Below, piece by piece: positions 49,722-52,652 of a DNA stretch of 52,652 nt. Made by a program: the position numbers and the translations under genes. Within the stretch, counting starts at the first letter, position 1. Each line of letters starts with the position of its first letter. Origin of the DNA: a virus; the IMG/VR virus record IMGVR_UViG_3300036770_004392, positions 1-52,652 of that record; one strand, given 5' to 3'. The notes below the pieces were generated by a model. The model was not told the DNA's origin. It ran no database searches and saw only the letters and a list, made by a program, of their open reading frames with translations.

Positions 49722-52036
49722 AAATTTGTATCTCCTAGTTCACTACCATATTGTTCTTCTTCATATGTTGGTTCCAAAGATCCTGTCCATTCAGGAGCGT
49801 TTGCTGGCAAACCTATATCTGCATAATCTGCTGCTTCAAGTTCTGTAAGTTGAGTTGGTCCTAAATAGTCATCATCTGGCTCTGGCTGAGCTGCAACTGC
49901 TAACTTTCCTTGAGGTACACTACGATTATCCTGATCTGGTAATCTAATTAGTGTTAGATCTTGTGTGAATTTTCCCTTATTAAATATATTATTGACCCGT
50001 AAAACCCTAAAAATTCCACTAAACTGAAACTGGCTTCCGGGATCACCGAAGTAATAAAGTCCATCCCATTCAGGCATTTTATCATTTGGATTTTGATCTA
50101 TTGGGGTCCTAAAATACACCCCAATATAAACTTCTCCGTGTTCATAATCCATCTCCTTATCACCATTGATTCCCTGCTTATTAGTATGTGGAGCTCGATA
50201 ATTTCCTGTACCACTACTAGTTATATAAAAAGGATCTCCTAGAATTGATAATTCTAAATTAATCATATCATGACCAGTAGTTGCTAAATCATGAAATTGT
50301 CTAGCAGCTAATGTAGCAGGATCATCTGATTGGAAACCTCCTCCTTTATTACTAGTTTTATTAGCATTTTTGTTGAATCTAATAGCAGAAGGTTGTTTAT
50401 GGGTATCTGGAGATAATCCTGGAGGATTTGGTTCTTTTTGTTTTCCTATTTGCTCAGAGTTAGATCCTCCTTGAGCTGGGCCAACTCCCTCATATTGTTC
50501 AGTTAATTTTCCTGCATCAGAAGTTAAAGCCTTATAAAATCCTGTATTAAACTGTAACTGAACATCTAGAACATCTAAATTTTGTCCTGTATAGATATAA
50601 TAATATTCTTTAACAATTTCTTGGAACTTGTTTTCTAATCCTGGATTCTTCATATTAGGAGGTGTAAATTTTTGAGCATCAACATAATATTCCTCTACTC
50701 TGAACACAATCTTTTTAGGACTATAAGCTGTTTTTAGATCTTCTGGACCTTTATAATAAACTTTAGTATCGATACGCCACCAAATTATTTGACCTTGGGG
50801 AGTCCAATTTTTTAAGGCATATTTTGGGTAATCACTAGTTAGTATAACTTGATTTATAACATCGGTAACAAGCTGCCCTTGATCAAAAGTAAAAATACCG
50901 TTATTAGGATTTACTTTCATCTTTCCTCGCTTATATACTCCATTCTCATAGACAAAATTATCATCGGCAAATCCTGTTTGCCCTTTATTATAATTATTAA
51001 ATCCTAAATTAGATAATCCAATCTTGTTAACACTGCCATCACTTCTTGATTGATCTGGAAATACTATATCGATCTCATCATAGTATTCGGTAGTCTTTTG
51101 ATCTTTTCTTTCTTTCATATATTGATTAAAGACATTTACTAAGCTTCTTTCGCTTTTACGTAAAAGCTCTTCAACAGTTTTCGGTGCTTTATCATCAACA
51201 ATAAGTTGTACGTCATGTTTTATCTGATTATGAGTGTCACTAAAGCCACTTTCATTATAAGGATAAGCAGCTACTTCATACAAACAACCTTTTTTACTTA
51301 CAGCCATTTCTATTTGTCTTAGTTTCAAAGGAATGTATTTTCTACTTACAGTTGATTCAATGTTTAAATTGTCAGGATCATGATGCCCTGTAAACTTTAT
51401 TGTCAACAACATTACCGAATCAGCGTAATTTTTGTAACCTTGTTTTATAGCCGCAGTTTGAAGTGCCTGAAAAAATAAACCCATACTATATGGTTCTACG
51501 ACCTGGAAATTTATTTCTAAAGCATTACTATTCCCTGTCTTCTCGTTCAATCCGGTAATACAAAGAATTTTTAGATTTTCAATATGATAATCGTGCCTTC
51601 CTGAAGCAGTCTCTACTAGTTCAGGTTCCTTATAAGCTCCTGCACTAGCCAAAATAATTTGACCCCTATCCCCTCCTATATAACCAGCACTGTTGTAAGT
51701 TCCTTTTGATATTACACTTAGAGTAAAATGATAATTATAAACACTGTAATCAAAAAGTTTATTAGGTTGTGGTCTATCATAGATTCCATCTAATTGTTTC
51801 AAAGGACTTCCGGAGGAAGATCTTCCTCCGGAAGATACACCCGGCACACCCGGTACTAAATTATTAGGTATTCCAAGATTGGTAACACCTTGTCTACTTA
51901 CTTGTCCTAACGTGTTTGCACCAGAAGTTATTGCATTTAGACCATTAGTCACTTGGCTAACATTAGACAAAACATTTTTTACTGCTCCAGAAATTGTTGT
52001 TGTAGCAGCATCAACAAAATTATTAAGTAAATTCAT
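49718..52036 (-). CDS. Baseplate hub-type virion protein, 772 aa
   Basis: The N-terminal 80 residues are low complexity (NGLNAITSGANTLGQ, SSGGRSSSGS), then a globular region begins with FDYSVYNYHFTLSVI. LEINFQVVEPYSMGLFFQAL and YADSVMLLTIKFTGHHD near residue 180-220, with RKYIPLKLRQIEMAVSKKGC, are beta-rich segments typical of the hub protein that accompanies gp5 in marine T4-like phages. The C-terminal part contains YEHGEVYIGVYFRTPID and FQFSGIFRVLRVNNIFNKGK. It likely does the job of T4 gp27 or gp29-type hub parts, but direct equivalence is not shown. Its frame carries a perfect 28-base palindrome. Confidence 0.7.
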   Translation of the reverse strand: MNLLNNFVDAATTTISGAVKNVLSNVSQVTNGLNAITSGANTLGQVSRQGVTNLGIPNNLVPGVPGVSSGGRSSSGSPLKQLDGIYDRPQPNKLFDYSVYNYHFTLSVISKGTYNSAGYIGGDRGQIILASAGAYKEPELVETASGRHDYHIENLKILCITGLNEKTGNSNALEINFQVVEPYSMGLFFQALQTAAIKQGYKNYADSVMLLTIKFTGHHDPDNLNIESTVSRKYIPLKLRQIEMAVSKKGCLYEVAAYPYNESGFSDTHNQIKHDVQLIVDDKAPKTVEELLRKSERSLVNVFNQYMKERKDQKTTEYYDEIDIVFPDQSRSDGSVNKIGLSNLGFNNYNKGQTGFADDNFVYENGVYKRGKMKVNPNNGIFTFDQGQLVTDVINQVILTSDYPKYALKNWTPQGQIIWWRIDTKVYYKGPEDLKTAYSPKKIVFRVEEYYVDAQKFTPPNMKNPGLENKFQEIVKEYYYIYTGQNLDVLDVQLQFNTGFYKALTSDAGKLTEQYEGVGPAQGGSNSEQIGKQKEPNPPGLSPDTHKQPSAIRFNKNANKTSNKGGGFQSDDPATLAARQFHDLATTGHDMINLELSILGDPFYITSSGTGNYRAPHTNKQGINGDKEMDYEHGEVYIGVYFRTPIDQNPNDKMPEWDGLYYFGDPGSQFQFSGIFRVLRVNNIFNKGKFTQDLTLIRLPDQDNRSVPQGKLAVAAQPEPDDDYLGPTQLTELEAADYADIGLPANAPEWTGSLEPTYEEEQYGSELGDTNL
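51807..51834. repeat. 28-base perfect palindrome inside a coding region
   Basis: Each half is CTTCCGGAGGAAGA or its complement, with no spacer. It codes for a Gly/Ser/Arg linker (SSGGRSSSGS) in the hub-type protein. It is far more GC-rich than its surroundings and could form a strong hairpin or cruciform. No U-run follows on the transcribed strand. Confidence 0.85.
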
Positions 52037-52332
52037 ATTCCTATACTATTCTTAATATTACTAATTTTTGGAAGATATATTCGAACTCCTGGAATAAAAT
52101 CGTATATAGGATCTGATAATACGTCCATGTTTCTTTGAATGAAAACCCACCATAATTTATGATCTCTGTACAAATCATAAGCCAGTAAGTCCGGTCTATG
52201 TGTGTATTGAACTTCAATTGTATATAAAATATCATCCGATTCTGCTATAATAGGACGAATCTTAAAATAACCTAGATAATTCCCTATAATTTTAGTATTA
52301 AACCAAGGACTATTTTCTTTATATTCTGCCAT
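52033..52332 (-). CDS. gp53: Baseplate wedge protein gp53
   Basis: TIEVQYTHRPDLLAYDLYRD followed by HKLWWVFIQRNMDVLSDPIYDF and GVRIYLPK is the recognisable core of marine T4-like gp53, a small wedge protein that joins the wedges into the ring. The length of 99 aa is shorter than T4 gp53 (196 aa), but normal for phages of this type. The ATG overlaps the stop of the upstream gene by one base, with GGGATA as weak ribosome binding site. The gene ends in an overlap with the 772-aa hub-type gene. Confidence 0.8.
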   Translation of the reverse strand: MAEYKENSPWFNTKIIGNYLGYFKIRPIIAESDDILYTIEVQYTHRPDLLAYDLYRDHKLWWVFIQRNMDVLSDPIYDFIPGVRIYLPKISNIKNSIGI

Positions 52333-52652
52333 TATAGATATCCCGGTTTACTATCTACATAATCACCATTAACAAAACTGTCTAAATTAAATGTCCTAAC
52401 TTTTTTCCGACTCCATACAGGCTGACAAACCACACTTATTGTACTTTTCACAGGAACATGTGTTTTTCCACCTTTACTAAACGGAGCACTTCCTCCTCCA
52501 GTAGCACCTGCTAACATATTACCTGCATTATTCACAGCACTCAAAATTGCTCCAGCTGCTCCAAGAGCATTGGCTGCTTTACCTGCACCCAGAAATCCTG
52601 CTACTCCACCCAAGACTCCAAATGTATTGCTAGCATTTTCTATAGTTTGATT
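52332..52652 (-). CDS. Baseplate/tail-tube-associated protein, N-terminus cut by window
   Basis: The frame stays open to the right window edge, so the start is missing; the TTG at 52613 is not a credible start. About 106 residues are visible. The first half is Ala/Gly-rich and hydrophobic (GVLGGVAGFLGAGKAANALG), which suggests a flexible or membrane-active helix. The end, FSKGGKTHVPVKSTISVVCQ and VRTFNLDSFVNGDYVDSKPG, is beta-like. In T4-like genomes the gene next to gp53 is often the tail-tube cap gp48, so that is the first candidate, but I cannot confirm it from this fragment. Confidence 0.55.
   Translation of the reverse strand, partial: NQTIENASNTFGVLGGVAGFLGAGKAANALGAAGAILSAVNNAGNMLAGATGGGSAPFSKGGKTHVPVKSTISVVCQPVWSRKKVRTFNLDSFVNGDYVDSKPGYL

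Noticed and set aside
51807-51834. Rho-independent terminator
   Set aside because: The hairpin is strong but lies inside a gene and no U-run follows it on the transcribed strand.
1-52652. tRNA genes, CRISPR arrays, insertion sequences or integrase/attachment sites
   Set aside because: Gaps between genes are too short for tRNAs in almost every case, and I saw no repeat-spacer pattern, transposase or integrase motif. A program-based tRNA scan was not possible.

Overview
The window is a piece of a tailed-phage genome: AT-rich, tightly packed, with almost no intergenic DNA and many 1-8 base gene overlaps. The right half encodes a T4-type contractile-tail baseplate (relatives of gp53, gp5, gp25 and gp6 in order), so the source is a T4-like myovirus. 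ThyX instead of ThyA, NATAAATA-type late promoter motifs, the tail-fibre families and the radical SAM genes all fit a marine (cyanophage- or pelagiphage-like) virus, probably uncultured. The exact host cannot be told. I saw no tRNA, rRNA, CRISPR, transposase or integrase. No stretch above 300 bases lacks a gene.

Layout. (1) 2-3125, plus strand: a metallopeptidase-like/VWA protein cut by the window edge, four small unknown genes, and thyX. (2) 3105-4320, minus: a methyltransferase-like gene and a GT-A-like glycosyltransferase. (3) 4365-9210, plus: three overlapping radical SAM genes, the last a B12-type radical SAM protein with a methyltransferase-like C-terminus. (4) 9193-20799, minus: five more radical SAM genes interleaved with four SGNH-hydrolase-like genes (two of them a near-identical tandem pair), a sulfotransferase-like gene, a GT-A-like gene and an unknown gene. 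(5) 20802-23287, minus: two glycosyltransferases, one with an inserted triple carbohydrate-binding-like repeat, and a small unknown gene. (6) 23341-30748, minus: five tail-fibre/virion genes, three sharing one N-terminal module, and one unknown structural gene. (7) 30773-52652, minus: the baseplate, dominated by a 4298-residue protein in the gp7 position, followed upstream by gp6, gp25, the gp5-like spike, a 772-residue hub candidate, gp53 and a truncated gene.

The main point of interest is the roughly 20-kb island 3105-23287. It carries eight radical SAM enzymes, five with a cysteine-rich (twitch/SPASM-like) module at the N-terminus, together with four SGNH hydrolases, four glycosyltransferase-like proteins, one sulfotransferase and one methyltransferase, directly next to the tail-fibre genes. 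The gene content looks like a pathway that builds and decorates a glycan or modified peptide. Because it is read in the same direction as the fibre genes, one reasonable inference is that it modifies the virion fibres or the host surface. The substrate is not visible in the sequence.
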